Source: Methylotenera oryzisoli_B
Lineage (GTDB): Bacteria > Pseudomonadota > Gammaproteobacteria > Burkholderiales > Methylophilaceae
NCBI GenBank assembly: GCA_965613685.1
Contig: OZ277031.1
Coordinates: 1,178,001-1,242,000 of the forward strand
DNA length: 64,000 bases
Direction: 5' to 3'
In this document: one piece after another, positions 1 to 9,328 of the stretch
Position numbering within the stretch: the stretch's first letter is position 1
Layout: each line of letters starts with the position of its first letter
Notes under the pieces: generated by a model
Told to the model about the DNA's origin: nothing
The model's database searches: none
The model's input: only the letters and a program-made list of their open reading frames with translations
Position numbers and translations under genes: made by a program

Positions 1-854
1 GATGGATTAGCACGGCTTTTTAATGCCATTTTTTCAAACTTTTCAAAAAAATTGACAAATTGGGATCCATCCAAACTTTTATCATATTTTGATAATTTTG
101 AAAAATATTCTGTAGCTGATAATTTAAGTTTTTCTAAATCTTCTACATTCTTAGGATCATTTAACCATTTCGAAAATAATATAGCTCTATTGTGTTGATC
201 ATTTGAAATCATAGAAACTTCAAAACTTCTAAACCACATCAATGCAGGCATTACTTTTACAGCACCTGCAGCACAAAGGATAGCTTCCATTTGATACTCA
301 GCTACATAGGGGCATGAATAGTGATATTCACCTATAAATTTCAAAGCAATCTTAAGCACTTCAACTCGAACTAAAGGGTAGAAAATAGAATTTTCAGCAA
401 CTCTAATCCGTTGATTAATTCTAATTTTTGCAGTTTGTCCAGTAATATCTAAATGCTCGGCTGATTGATAGAGCATTGAACACAAAAACTGTTTTTTTAC
501 TTTATTAAAACCTATTGTTACGCCTAATACTGCAGAAACATCTTCATCATCATCTAAAATATTTGTAGCATCTTTTAGTGCGGAATATGATAAAAATTCA
601 TCATCAGAAATTAAAGCTGCATATTCTCCTGAAATTTTACTAGCAGCAAATGAGAATCTTTCTTCAATCGATATTGGCAAATGGTAGTACTGAACATTTA
701 TAGGTAAGATGAAATCATCTGCATTGACTGAGGGAGCTCTTGACCCATCAATAACAATTACATTCACAGGATAAGCAGACCAATAATAAAGTGCTCTTTT
801 AATAAATTGAGGTCTTTCATACGTAGGAATAATAATTGTTATGCGATTTACCAT
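1..854 (-). CDS. glycosyltransferase, TIGR00180-like, 3'-truncated by window edge
   Basis: The reading frame opens at the ATG at 854 and stays open to the window edge (at least 284 codons), so the C-terminus is missing. The N-terminus MVNRITIIIPTYERPQF has the beta-strand and PTYERP signature of family-2-like glycosyltransferases. ALISDDEFLSYSAL near residue 86 supplies the acidic nucleotide-sugar/metal motif, in the DDEF form of TIGR00180-type enzymes. No membrane segment is visible in the part present. It is the leftmost member of the minus-strand polysaccharide operon, so it probably transfers one sugar of the repeat unit in the cytoplasm; donor and acceptor cannot be read. Family assignment is moderate, glycosyltransferase function fairly sure. 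Confidence 0.75.
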   Translation of the reverse strand, partial: MVNRITIIIPTYERPQFIKRALYYWSAYPVNVIVIDGSRAPSVNADDFILPINVQYYHLPISIEERFSFAASKISGEYAALISDDEFLSYSALKDATNILDDDEDVSAVLGVTIGFNKVKKQFLCSMLYQSAEHLDITGQTAKIRINQRIRVAENSIFYPLVRVEVLKIALKFIGEYHYSCPYVAEYQMEAILCAAGAVKVMPALMWFRSFEVSMISNDQHNRAILFSKWLNDPKNVEDLEKLKLSATEYFSKLSKYDKSLDGSQFVNFFEKFEKMALKSRANP

Positions 855-1155
855 ATGCACCTTATTTAATAATTAAATTTATAGGTTTTAGACTTTAAAA
901 AATTATTGATATTTAAAATTAATACTATAAATTAGCTAGGATGATTTATTTAAATGAATAAATTTATGAAAAATTACGTAAGAGAAGTCGCGTATATTCT
1001 TGTAATTTAAAAAACTTGAGATAACCTATGTAATTCTAGTGAAATTTATTACTAATATCTTTTTTAGATACCATGTTGGTTAGGCAATTTTCACTTCAAA
1101 ATGCCCTTATAATTTATGTGCATACAATATAGGTAATAACTTTCTAAAAAATCTA
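855..1155. other. AT-rich intergenic gap
   Basis: About 300 bp of very AT-rich DNA between two genes of the same orientation. I see no convincing ORF, no stem followed by a T-run, and no copy of the dispersed repeats found elsewhere in the window. Confidence 0.6.
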
Positions 1156-1632
1156 TTAAACACATTTACTCCTTAAGAAATCAAGGTATTCATAGCATGC
1201 ATTTCCACCCTCTATTGGCGCCCAGTCAGCAAACGTCTTCCATGTTTTCGGCTCATATACACCCATCATCGTTTCGTAGGTCACGGCGTAGTCTGTTAGC
1301 ATGACGTAGGTATGCCATGTAAATGCTGGAACTTCAATGAGTTCAATTCCACCTTTTTCCAGCACGGTGCATTTTTTTACCATACCCTGATCATCAAAAA
1401 AAAGTGCTGCAACCTTACCTCGTATAAGGTGAATCCTTTCAATTTTTTCTTCGCCAGGATGAAGATGAGGCTGCATATAAGAGTCCTGCAACATAAAATT
1501 AAAAACAGAATTAAATTCATCACCTACACTATGCAACAACTTTGGGTGGCGGCGTTTTTCCGAGCTATCAGCACGCTTTAAACAGTCTTGGATTTCCTGC
1601 TCGAACAGTTCTGGTATTTTATAATCTAGCAT
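1156..1632 (-). CDS. WbuC-family cupin-fold metalloprotein
   Basis: 158 residues, a single-domain cupin. PHLHPGEEKIERIHLIRGKVAALFFDD supplies the first cupin motif (two His, Glu) and PAFTWHTYVML the second His motif. The N-terminal DSSEKRRHPKLLH stretch and overall size match the WbuC family, which is common in O-antigen and capsule loci and has no settled reaction. The start codon overlaps the stop of the upstream SDR gene by one base (TAATG), so translation is probably coupled. A role in sugar modification is inferred only from context. Confidence 0.75.
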   Translation of the reverse strand: MLDYKIPELFEQEIQDCLKRADSSEKRRHPKLLHSVGDEFNSVFNFMLQDSYMQPHLHPGEEKIERIHLIRGKVAALFFDDQGMVKKCTVLEKGGIELIEVPAFTWHTYVMLTDYAVTYETMMGVYEPKTWKTFADWAPIEGGNACYEYLDFLRSKCV

Positions 1633-2714
1633 TAAGACTCCTGCGACTTAAGCCAAAATAATTCATCTGAAACATAGCCACCTGAATGAAGATCCTCGAG
1701 CTGTTGGAGACGATAAAAACCACGTGATTTGAATAACGCCGAAGATAATGGTAAGTTTTCAAACAGTTCAACCATATCTTTTACGCCTTTTTCAACATTC
1801 CACTCACATTTGAAATGTGGCATTATTTTTTTTATTTTAGCGAATGAAACTTTATAAGTACGCGTGTCACCACCATCTTTTATTTTCCTGTCTCGAATTA
1901 AGCCTTCTTTATCTAACTCAGGGTTATCAGACAAGAACTTCAATTCGCAATTTGGAACAACTTTTTGAATGATTTTTGCAATATCAAGAACCTGGAGATT
2001 ATCATCATCATCGCCCACATTTAATGTTAAAAGCTCTCCTGCGTGATAGTCCAACTCAATTGCACAACGTATAGCTTGACAGGCGTCAAGAATGTGTAAG
2101 TTTGGTCGCCAAGACAATCCATTTGAGTTAAGCACAATTGAACGATTGGAAACGGCCATTCCTGTTAACATGTTAATCACTACATCAAAGCGAATTCGTG
2201 GTGACGACCCAAATACCGTTGCAAAACGTAAGGCAATAGGTGAAAAATCTTTATCACTAATTGATTGCAAGTCGCCCTCAATTTGCAGTTTATTCAACGA
2301 ATAAAATGTCTGTGGATGCGTAGTAGAAGACTCAGTTAAAAACTCTTTCTCTCCTAATCCATAAACCGAACAACTCGAAGCAAATATAAACTTAATGCCC
2401 ATTTTTTTACACATTTTTGCGATATGTAAACTGTAGACGCGCGTCGGGTCATAAATCAAAGTAGCATCTAGTTTTCCAACAGGATCATTTGAAATACCTG
2501 CCAAATGCACCACAGCATCAATATTTTCAAGATCTACTTCTGTAATCGTGCGAGCATCACGAAATGTTGTTTCCGTAAGAGTTGGGGTATATAGCAAAGC
2601 ATTCTTAAAGAACCCAGCATCAAAACCAACAACATGAAATCCACTTTCATTGAGGTACTTAGTTAAGACACTTCCCAAATAACCTAACGAACCAGTTACT
2701 AATATGCGTTTCAT
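1632..2714 (-). CDS. NAD-dependent sugar epimerase/dehydratase (extended SDR)
   Basis: 360 residues. The N-terminal VTGSLGYLGSVLTKYL is the Rossmann TGxxGxxG motif. AVVHLAG, FASSCSVYG and YSLNK (Tyr/Lys catalytic pair) follow in the usual SDR order, then RFATVFG and the substrate loop SPRIRFDVVIN. It is a clear paralog of the SDR at 10590-11624: the two share the N-terminal pattern and the SPR-R-D-V-N loop. The longer C-terminus (SRGFYRLQQLEDL) is also seen in the paralog as RGWKTTRLMQINRL. It probably acts on a nucleotide-linked sugar, as epimerase, dehydratase or reductase; the exact step is unknown. Confidence 0.8.
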   Translation of the reverse strand: MKRILVTGSLGYLGSVLTKYLNESGFHVVGFDAGFFKNALLYTPTLTETTFRDARTITEVDLENIDAVVHLAGISNDPVGKLDATLIYDPTRVYSLHIAKMCKKMGIKFIFASSCSVYGLGEKEFLTESSTTHPQTFYSLNKLQIEGDLQSISDKDFSPIALRFATVFGSSPRIRFDVVINMLTGMAVSNRSIVLNSNGLSWRPNLHILDACQAIRCAIELDYHAGELLTLNVGDDDDNLQVLDIAKIIQKVVPNCELKFLSDNPELDKEGLIRDRKIKDGGDTRTYKVSFAKIKKIMPHFKCEWNVEKGVKDMVELFENLPLSSALFKSRGFYRLQQLEDLHSGGYVSDELFWLKSQES

Positions 2715-2818
2715 ATTACTCCAAATAAATTTATTGCATTTAAGACATTGCTAGCACTTACTAGAATGACTGTAGTTCTAAATAGTTCGCTAACTAATCA
2801 GCACCACACAGCATGTAA

Positions 2819-3556
2819 TTATTTTAATCTCTTTAAATATCCATCTGGGGCAACGCTAATCAGAAGTTTTTCATCAATTTCTTTATCTATTTCAAATTCA
2901 GAATGATTTTTGAGGTATTCATACACAGCTGACTTTGGACTATTACCAGGTCCCCATTGTCTATCACCGTGCATATTTTCAGGAATATCATCTATAACTG
3001 TGTCAAAAACCACACAATAACTCCCTGCCGTGACAAGGGGTGCATATGCTTGAAGTTCAGCCAAGACATGATCGTGGGTATGATTAGAATCAAGGCAAAG
3101 CAAAATACAAGCATTACCCTTGGCACGCTGGTGAACTTTTGCAATAATCTCAGGTGCAATTGATGAGCCTTGTATCATCTCAATTCGACTCGCCATAGGA
3201 TGCGCCTCAATTGCCGTACGATTGTGAGCACGAATATCAATATCCACCCCAAGCACCTTTCTGCACGGGGATGCAGGGTCAACTACCTGAGAGTTTTGAG
3301 CGGCATCACAGTAGTCTAGCAGCGCTAACATTGATGCGCTCATAATAAGCGAGCCTCCGTGGGCAATACCAGTCTCGATAATTAAATCAGGTTTAATTTT
3401 CCATATTAACTCCTGCATCGCGAGCATGTCTTGAGGGTACTGGATTATTGGACGACCAAGCCACTCAAAATTATACGAGTATTTCATCTGAACGGAGTCC
3501 ATAAAGAATTTTTTCGCTGACGCTTGAATTGATTCTTGGGAGGGTAAATTTGACAT
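2819..3556 (-). CDS. CmcI-like (cephalosporin hydroxylase family) protein
   Basis: 245 residues. IIQYPQDMLAMQELIW followed by DLIIETGIAHGGSLI and a downstream LLCLDSNHTHDHVLAEL segment are the signature of the CmcI family. These are SAM-binding, Rossmann-like proteins often annotated cephalosporin hydroxylase, but including sugar O-methyltransferases. In a polysaccharide cluster an O-methyltransferase of the glycan is more likely than beta-lactam chemistry. Gaps of about 100 bp on both sides contain only AT-rich sequence. Confidence 0.7.
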   Translation of the reverse strand: MSNLPSQESIQASAKKFFMDSVQMKYSYNFEWLGRPIIQYPQDMLAMQELIWKIKPDLIIETGIAHGGSLIMSASMLALLDYCDAAQNSQVVDPASPCRKVLGVDIDIRAHNRTAIEAHPMASRIEMIQGSSIAPEIIAKVHQRAKGNACILLCLDSNHTHDHVLAELQAYAPLVTAGSYCVVFDTVIDDIPENMHGDRQWGPGNSPKSAVYEYLKNHSEFEIDKEIDEKLLISVAPDGYLKRLK

Positions 3557-3660
3557 TTTATGAAGTACCTTTAATTTCTGCTGTTTTTAGAAAAGTAAAT
3601 TAAATTATAAGTTTTTTATTTATAAAATTTAAAACCGGCTTTAAACTTAACCGACTGCAA

Positions 3661-4596
3661 TCAATTTAACAAGTTTAACTGTTGAACAACATCATTAACG
3701 TCCACATTAAATTCTTCAGAAAGTGGCCGATATGACTGCTCAGTCATTTTTCGCTTAATATTACAAATAGCACTGACACCAGCCCTCAACATTTCTATTT
3801 CTAGCAGATTACTGACCGAGGTATAACATTTCGAATCATCAATTATTACTAGTCGACCTGTTTTTTTTGCATCTTCAACAATCGACTTATAGATAACTGG
3901 GTGTGCTGCAGTAATGCTGTAGAGAGATGCTTCAACCCCAAGCTGACTTAATTGATCACAAAGCTTTTCACCTTGTGGTAATGAAAAGTTAAAACAAGCA
4001 ATAGTGACATCTGCTCCTTGATGATATTTCATCACAAAGTCATCTGCTTGCGAGATATGCGCCTCGAAATCCAATATTTCCGTACCGAAAAGTCGCTGAC
4101 TAACGGAAATAATTCTAAATCCAGGTTTTGCAAAACACTGTCCAATGATAGATCTAGCTTCTAACTTAGATGAAATCGTATAACCCTCGCAACTCGCAAT
4201 TGCACAAAAATCTGGCAAATTATTCAGGCTAGATTGAATACCTTCATAGCCAGCATCCATTGTAATATTGACGATTGTAAAGCTAGTCGACGGCGCTTGC
4301 TGCCTTATAAAATTATTAGTATTTCTGAGATGGTCAATCCCTAGAAGCAAAAAATCTTGCTGCTTCATGAAAAATGCTGAAGGCGTTCCGCCTAACATTA
4401 ATCCGAAGCCAATTCCTACCAGAGTATTTTCTGTATTTGGTGTATTAAAAACATTACAGCCATTTATTCTTTGTAAGCCACGTGTTAATCCTCCCAAGCA
4501 AGATCCAGTAGAAACGTTTTGGCCATATAAAACAAATTCATCGAGTTTACTTATTTCATCTCTGAATAGCTCATTTAGATAAGAAACGTACTTCAT
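3661..4596 (-). CDS. ThDP-dependent enzyme, E1-beta/transketolase C-half-like subunit
   Basis: 311 residues matching the pyrimidine-binding plus C-terminal half of transketolase/E1-beta enzymes. MKYVSYLNELFRDEI opens like 2-oxoacid dehydrogenase E1-beta, FNTPNTENTLVGIGFGLML holds the expected Glu region near residue 57, and the C-terminal domain (DVTIACFNFSL, VIIDDSK) is present. It overlaps the E1-alpha-like gene upstream by four bases (ATGA), so the two form one enzyme. No lipoyl-bearing E2 or E3 gene lies near, arguing against a dehydrogenase complex and for ketol or acyl transfer in sugar synthesis. That last step is inference. Confidence 0.75.
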   Translation of the reverse strand: MKYVSYLNELFRDEISKLDEFVLYGQNVSTGSCLGGLTRGLQRINGCNVFNTPNTENTLVGIGFGLMLGGTPSAFFMKQQDFLLLGIDHLRNTNNFIRQQAPSTSFTIVNITMDAGYEGIQSSLNNLPDFCAIASCEGYTISSKLEARSIIGQCFAKPGFRIISVSQRLFGTEILDFEAHISQADDFVMKYHQGADVTIACFNFSLPQGEKLCDQLSQLGVEASLYSITAAHPVIYKSIVEDAKKTGRLVIIDDSKCYTSVSNLLEIEMLRAGVSAICNIKRKMTEQSYRPLSEEFNVDVNDVVQQLNLLN

Positions 4597-5519
4597 GCTG
4601 TCAGATAATCCGAAAAAAAATGCCTTGTAGATTCAGACAAACGCTCGAATTCGCATTCACCTAGACTATCTTTAATTAAATATACTGGGTCAGATTCGTC
4701 GTAATTCAAAACTGGCCCATTACCTAATGACACTTTTGGAGATAATCCTGCATGGTAGTTTACATACTTGCCATCTGGAAAATCTTCAGTTTGAAGCATC
4801 CAACCACCTAACGTGTTCAACCTGACCTCCAGTACCTCAGGTATTTTCTGCAAATTCACTCTGTCTCTTACTGCTACAATCTCACGATAATACTGTATTG
4901 GATTATTTCCTTCTAGAAAAGTGTACCTTGCACCAAGGCTCGATGTTAATTGATCCAAATAAATTGATTTTCTTCGATCTTCTATCCTAGATGCCAATGA
5001 CCAATTATTATTTTCAACTACAATTATCAGAGGCAAATCCATGTTCCTAGAATTTTCAATAGCCTCATAGAATGCGCCCTCTTCCATAGCACCGTCTCCA
5101 GTTACTACAAAAACAACTCCTTCCTCTTGCTTAATTCGTTTTGATAATGCCACCCCAACACCAACACATAAATTATTACCGAGAATGCTCGACGTATAAA
5201 CGATTGAACCTTGTGGATTCGTCAAATTCATTGACCCACCTTTGCCTTTTGCTAGGCCCTTATCTGAAAGTTTAAACTCCTCAAGAATCTCAAAAAGTGA
5301 CGCACCACGAGAAAGCTGATAATGTATATTCCTGTGTGAACAAAGTAATTTATCATCACTTCGCATTGCCGCTGCAACCGCTTCGGAAATTGCTTCATGT
5401 CCCAGCGCCAAATGCACTGGAATATTGAACATTTTCTCTCTGATACACTCATTTATAATAAGCTGAACGTATCTTGATTTCACAACCCTCGCTGAAATTT
5501 CATTATAATCAATTTTCAT
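4593..5519 (-). CDS. ThDP-dependent enzyme, E1-alpha-like subunit
   Basis: 308 residues from the ATG at 5519; an upstream in-frame TTG at 5525 could add two residues but has no better ribosome site. VVTGDGAMEEGAFYEAIENS followed by VVENNNWS is the ThDP/Mg motif (GDG to NN). HLALGHEAISEAVAAAM and GKGGSMNLT are typical of E1-alpha proteins. It is paired with the beta-like subunit at 3661-4596. Such pairs without E2/E3 occur as split transketolase-like enzymes, so C-C bond formation or two-carbon transfer on a keto-sugar is plausible. The true substrate is unknown. Confidence 0.78.
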   Translation of the reverse strand: MKIDYNEISARVVKSRYVQLIINECIREKMFNIPVHLALGHEAISEAVAAAMRSDDKLLCSHRNIHYQLSRGASLFEILEEFKLSDKGLAKGKGGSMNLTNPQGSIVYTSSILGNNLCVGVGVALSKRIKQEEGVVFVVTGDGAMEEGAFYEAIENSRNMDLPLIIVVENNNWSLASRIEDRRKSIYLDQLTSSLGARYTFLEGNNPIQYYREIVAVRDRVNLQKIPEVLEVRLNTLGGWMLQTEDFPDGKYVNYHAGLSPKVSLGNGPVLNYDESDPVYLIKDSLGECEFERLSESTRHFFSDYLTA

Positions 5520-5611
5520 ATACAATTTTTTCTTTTACAATCGAGGGGGATGTCATTGAAGGCACAAAGAATATTAACCATAGAAAATAATAAATTCACC
5601 TTATTCCTAAA

Positions 5612-6631
5612 TTAAAATATCTCTGATAACAACCGAGAACCCAAAGGCTCGTAAGACACTTTTAGAAATCTATTTTTTCCATATAGCTGCATTAACGCCA
5701 CATGATTTTCTTTAGGAACCACTTCATAGAAAAAGCCACCACCGCCAGCGCCACTTAACTTACCCCCATACCCACCAAGAGATTTTACCTGTTCGTGCAT
5801 TTCGTCCATTACTTTTGAGCTTATACTTCCTTCTAGACTTTTTTTTGTCTGCCAAGTTTTTTCTAATAGACTACCAAATTGACTTAAAAAATCAGAAGGT
5901 GGGTTAAGCATCAATTCCTTACAGTTTTTATTATCATTAATAAGTAACTTGTAGCTAGCATGTTTTTTTTCTACATTTTTATTTTGCTTAGCCAAAATAC
6001 TTGATGCATTCCTCTGAATACCAGTCCAAATTAATAAGCTGTTTTCAAATATTTCTTCTATCAAATTATTTTGAAGCACCAAGTGATCAATTTCAACACG
6101 CCCACTCTCTTTAAAGACAATATGATTTAATCCACCAAAAGCTGCTGCGTATTGATCTTGCTTGCCAATTGGATTGCCTAGAATATTAATCTCCACCTCA
6201 CATGCTTCTTCTGCAAGCTGAGCTGGCGATACTCGCTCACCCTTCAAAAAATGAAGTGCATTTAGTAAGCCTACCGCAAAGCTACTAGAAGACCCCAAGC
6301 CAGATGATGCAGGCAAGTCTGCGGCTGTTGCAATATAAAGTGGAGGGTCAACTTTCACAAGCCTTAGACATTCACGTGCTATGCTATTTTCAATAGCATC
6401 AATAGTGTGCGCATGTTCCGTCTTAGAATAACTTAACCTATAAGCCTCTTCAAAAAGTGGACTGTGTTGCTTAACCGTCACATAGACATACTGATTAATC
6501 GCTGAACTTATGACTCCCCCGCCATATTTTTTGTAAAAGGATGGCAAATCAGTTCCGCCTCCTACAAAGCTAATTCTTTGCGGTGTAATTGTAGTAACCG
6601 CCCTTGGAACGCGCTTATTTTGAATAATCAT
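5612..6631 (-). CDS. hddA: D-glycero-D-manno-heptose 7-phosphate 1-kinase (HddA-like, GHMP kinase)
   Basis: 339 residues from the ATG at 6631, chosen because GGGAG lies eight bases upstream and the codon overlaps the preceding stop as ATGA; a further ATG at 6646 has no ribosome site. TPQRISFVGGGTDLPSFY is the HddA N-terminus. LPASSGLGSSSSFAVGLLNAL is GHMP motif 2 (ATP loop), and GGYGGKLSGAGGGGFFY is motif 3. HddA phosphorylates D-glycero-D-manno-heptose 7-phosphate at C1 (alpha). With the neighbouring hddC-gmhB fusion and gmhA it covers the GDP-heptose route. Confidence 0.85.
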   Translation of the reverse strand: MIIQNKRVPRAVTTITPQRISFVGGGTDLPSFYKKYGGGVISSAINQYVYVTVKQHSPLFEEAYRLSYSKTEHAHTIDAIENSIARECLRLVKVDPPLYIATAADLPASSGLGSSSSFAVGLLNALHFLKGERVSPAQLAEEACEVEINILGNPIGKQDQYAAAFGGLNHIVFKESGRVEIDHLVLQNNLIEEIFENSLLIWTGIQRNASSILAKQNKNVEKKHASYKLLINDNKNCKELMLNPPSDFLSQFGSLLEKTWQTKKSLEGSISSKVMDEMHEQVKSLGGYGGKLSGAGGGGFFYEVVPKENHVALMQLYGKNRFLKVSYEPLGSRLLSEIF

Positions 6632-7896
6632 ACACGTGACTCCCATTCATCATAGGTATCTGTTATGTGGTGAATTGAATCTTGCAATGTTTTAGCCATG
6701 AAAAATGAGCTTGGAAATTCTTGCAGTTTAGGTGGTTTATCATCACCGTTAAGATACACCATGCCACAACCAGCGTTTTCAGCAGCTATGCAATCTCGTT
6801 CGTCATCACCTACATAAAGGCAACGATCCATCCTTAAGTTGAACTCTTTCGCCGCCAGAAAAAACATGCCTGGGGCTGGTTTTCGCATAAAAGAATTTTC
6901 ATCCCAATGGTCTGGACACATATAAACTTTTAACACTTCAACACCAACGCTAGCCAAATCGGCAATCATCTTTCGATGAATGTCCTCAAGCGCTTCTGGC
7001 TTTATCATTTTTCGAGCTATCCCTGCCTGGTTGGTAATTACAATGAATTTAAAGCCAACAGCCGAAAGTTTAATAAGCGCATGACGCGTTTCAGGAATCC
7101 ATTTAAATTCATCCCAGCACTTAATATAATCGCCTCTTGGAGCTTTTTCATTTATCGTGCCATCTCGATCAATAAGGAGAATTTTCTTCGGTGTTAAATA
7201 ATCATTCATTAGCGCCAGCCTATCTGGGTCAGATATGCTGTGATAAGCATCACGAACAATAAGACCAGCAATTTTTTGTTGCTGAGCCATTTTTTGCAAT
7301 ACCATTGAGAAACTAAAATCTGGAAAGTCCTGATAATTAGGGAAATCTCTTAAAACTTTATCTCTCTCAATAATCATGTAACCAACTTCTACAAAATCAA
7401 AACCTTCACCATTTCTATTTTTATCATAGGCTTCTATGCGGCCATCTTCCAAAACTTTAATATTCCCATTTAGTTTTGGAGCCAATATTAGTGAAATGGG
7501 GGTAGCTACCTTTTGATATAGTTTCATTAATTTTAGAACATTGAACTGAATAAAGTTATCAGAATATAGAAGCAAAAATTGAGCCTCTAAATAATCACGA
7601 GCCTCCCAAACGCGCCTTCCAGTATCCCATTCGACCGGCCCCATTGAATAACTGATCGACCACCCAAATTGCGAGCCATCCCCGAAATATTCTGATACTT
7701 TTTCACCAAAATACCCTATAAGCAAAACAAAGTGTGATAGTCCTTGTCCTGACAATTGTTCTAAAAGGTTATGTAAGAATGGCCTGCCATTCACAATTAC
7801 CATGGGTTTTGGCAGATGGTTAGTTAATGGGCGTAGTCTTGTGCCAAGCCCCCCACACAAAATCACCGCTTGCTTAATTGCTGCTTTTCTTATCAT
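6628..7896 (-). CDS. fused heptose-1-phosphate guanylyltransferase (HddC-like) and HAD heptose bisphosphatase (GmhB-like)
   Basis: 422 residues with two domains. Residues 1-240 form a sugar nucleotidyltransferase: AVILCGGLGTRLRPLTNHLP with the GxGTRLxPLT loop, LLYSDNF for the metal Asp, and EVGYMII. Residues 245-410 form a HAD-IIIA phosphatase: LLIDRDGTINE (nucleophile DRDG), VITNQAGIA, RKPAPGM and YVGDDERDC. In separate form these are HddC and GmhB. The phosphatase loop reads CPDHWDENSFMRKPAPGM and keeps only one of the Cys residues that normally bind zinc in GmhB. The order kinase, phosphatase, guanylyltransferase makes GDP-D-glycero-alpha-D-manno-heptose. Confidence 0.82.
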   Translation of the reverse strand: MIRKAAIKQAVILCGGLGTRLRPLTNHLPKPMVIVNGRPFLHNLLEQLSGQGLSHFVLLIGYFGEKVSEYFGDGSQFGWSISYSMGPVEWDTGRRVWEARDYLEAQFLLLYSDNFIQFNVLKLMKLYQKVATPISLILAPKLNGNIKVLEDGRIEAYDKNRNGEGFDFVEVGYMIIERDKVLRDFPNYQDFPDFSFSMVLQKMAQQQKIAGLIVRDAYHSISDPDRLALMNDYLTPKKILLIDRDGTINEKAPRGDYIKCWDEFKWIPETRHALIKLSAVGFKFIVITNQAGIARKMIKPEALEDIHRKMIADLASVGVEVLKVYMCPDHWDENSFMRKPAPGMFFLAAKEFNLRMDRCLYVGDDERDCIAAENAGCGMVYLNGDDKPPKLQEFPSSFFMAKTLQDSIHHITDTYDEWESRV

Positions 7897-8792
7897 TACA
7901 AAGATGCCCTTATGGAACGTCTAATACCTTCAAATAAGCTAATCTGTGGCGACCAGTTGAGTTGATGTGATGCGAGTGTAATGTCTGCACACATGCCTGC
8001 ATTCGTTTCACATTCATCCATTTTCAAAGAGCTTTGATCTAAAAATTGCTCATCATTTTGCATCATCAGCTCAACGATTTTTGCAATCTTAGCAACTGTA
8101 GTTAAATTGCCGGAACCGAGATTAAATGTACCATGGCAATCCGGATCCTCAATCCCTTTAACAAATGCACTCACTACATCATCAATATAGACATAGTCAT
8201 TAGCCGCGACAGGATTTCTGATATCTGGGAATTGTTTCGAGTTGTTAGCTCGAATAAGTGAAGGTATTAGCGACTCATTGCGTTGTCCTGGTCCATAAAT
8301 ATAAAATATCCTAAACCATACTAATAAAATCTGCTTCTGCTGGCAGAAAATCGATAAAAACTCCGACAAGGCTTGTTTTGCCCACGCAAAATAACTATCC
8401 GGTTTTATACAGTCACTTTCAATGCAAGCCCCCTGCTTGAAACCATATTCACGACAAGTGCCTGCACCAACAATTTTTTTTAATCTAGTAAACTTTTCAG
8501 TCTGTTTAAAAAAACGAATTTGCGACTCAAGATTATCTATGCACTTATCTTGAGAAAAATCTGGAATACCATCCCAAGCTAAATGAACAAGAGCTTCTGG
8601 CGAAAATTTTTCGACCTCTAACGGCAGTAGATCGCCGATAACATAGGGGATATGCCTGTAGGATCTTATGTGATCGGCATTAACTAAAATGCCTGTACGA
8701 CATAAAGCAACTATCTCATGGCCACGTTCCAGCAATGCACAACAAAGCTTCTGTCCTATAAATCCGGACGCCCCTGTAACGATTATTCTCAT
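7896..8792 (-). CDS. NAD(P)-dependent sugar reductase/epimerase (extended SDR)
   Basis: 298 residues. MRIIVTGASGFIGQKLCCAL is the Rossmann motif, LVHLAW follows, and YFAWAKQALSEF contains the catalytic YxxxK. YIYGPGQRNESLIPSLIRA and NDYVYIDDVVSAF are typical of the RfbD/GDP-sugar SDR group. It overlaps the RfbC-like gene upstream by four bases and abuts the hddC fusion downstream. A reductase or epimerase finishing a keto-heptose is the likely role, because the neighbours make the activated heptose and epimerise it. The exact sugar is not readable. Confidence 0.8.
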   Translation of the reverse strand: MRIIVTGASGFIGQKLCCALLERGHEIVALCRTGILVNADHIRSYRHIPYVIGDLLPLEVEKFSPEALVHLAWDGIPDFSQDKCIDNLESQIRFFKQTEKFTRLKKIVGAGTCREYGFKQGACIESDCIKPDSYFAWAKQALSEFLSIFCQQKQILLVWFRIFYIYGPGQRNESLIPSLIRANNSKQFPDIRNPVAANDYVYIDDVVSAFVKGIEDPDCHGTFNLGSGNLTTVAKIAKIVELMMQNDEQFLDQSSLKMDECETNAGMCADITLASHQLNWSPQISLFEGIRRSIRASL

Positions 8793-9328
8793 AAATTTTC
8801 TATTGAAAAATCAGGGAAAGTTTTGTCTCGGTCTGAAATAACTCTAACCTCATGTGGCCATTGCACATTAAAGTAAGGATCGTTGTACCTAAAACCACAA
8901 TAAGACTCTGGTTTGAAGTAATCCCCCATGTAGTAGTGCACCACCGTATTGCCCTCCAATGTTAGGAATGCATTAGCACAGCCAGCAGGGACATGCAATG
9001 ACTCTCTAAGAGCAGAAGACACATTGAGTGCAATCGATTTTAGAAACGTTGACGAGGTTGGTCGAAGATCAATCAGTACGTTATAAATTCCACCACTTAC
9101 AGGGGTTAGAATTTTAGATTCACTACTCGGGCTCTTTTGATAGTGAAATCCGCGCATCGTATATTGATCTGTATTTTCGGAGATATTCCCCTGACAAACT
9201 GAAAGATTTATACCATTTTCTTTAAATTCTTTAGCACAAAATGTGCGACGAAATGCACCTCGACTGTCTTCAAAAACATCTGGTTTTATTAGAATTACGC
9301 CTTCAATAAATTGATGAGAAAACTTCAT
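8789..9328 (-). CDS. RfbC-like nucleotide-sugar 3,5-epimerase
   Basis: 179 residues of the dTDP-4-dehydrorhamnose 3,5-epimerase (cupin) family: GVILIKPDVFEDSRGAFRRTF, MRGFHYQ (catalytic His region), VLIDLRPTSSTF, and HVPAGCANAFLTLEGNTVVHYYM. rfbA, rfbB and rfbD are absent from the visible cluster. A substrate other than dTDP-rhamnose is therefore likely, for example a 4-keto-heptose or the substrate of the adjacent C-methyltransferase. Related epimerases act on GDP-6-deoxy-heptose in Campylobacter capsules. It overlaps both neighbours by ATGA junctions. Confidence 0.82.
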   Translation of the reverse strand: MKFSHQFIEGVILIKPDVFEDSRGAFRRTFCAKEFKENGINLSVCQGNISENTDQYTMRGFHYQKSPSSESKILTPVSGGIYNVLIDLRPTSSTFLKSIALNVSSALRESLHVPAGCANAFLTLEGNTVVHYYMGDYFKPESYCGFRYNDPYFNVQWPHEVRVISDRDKTFPDFSIENL

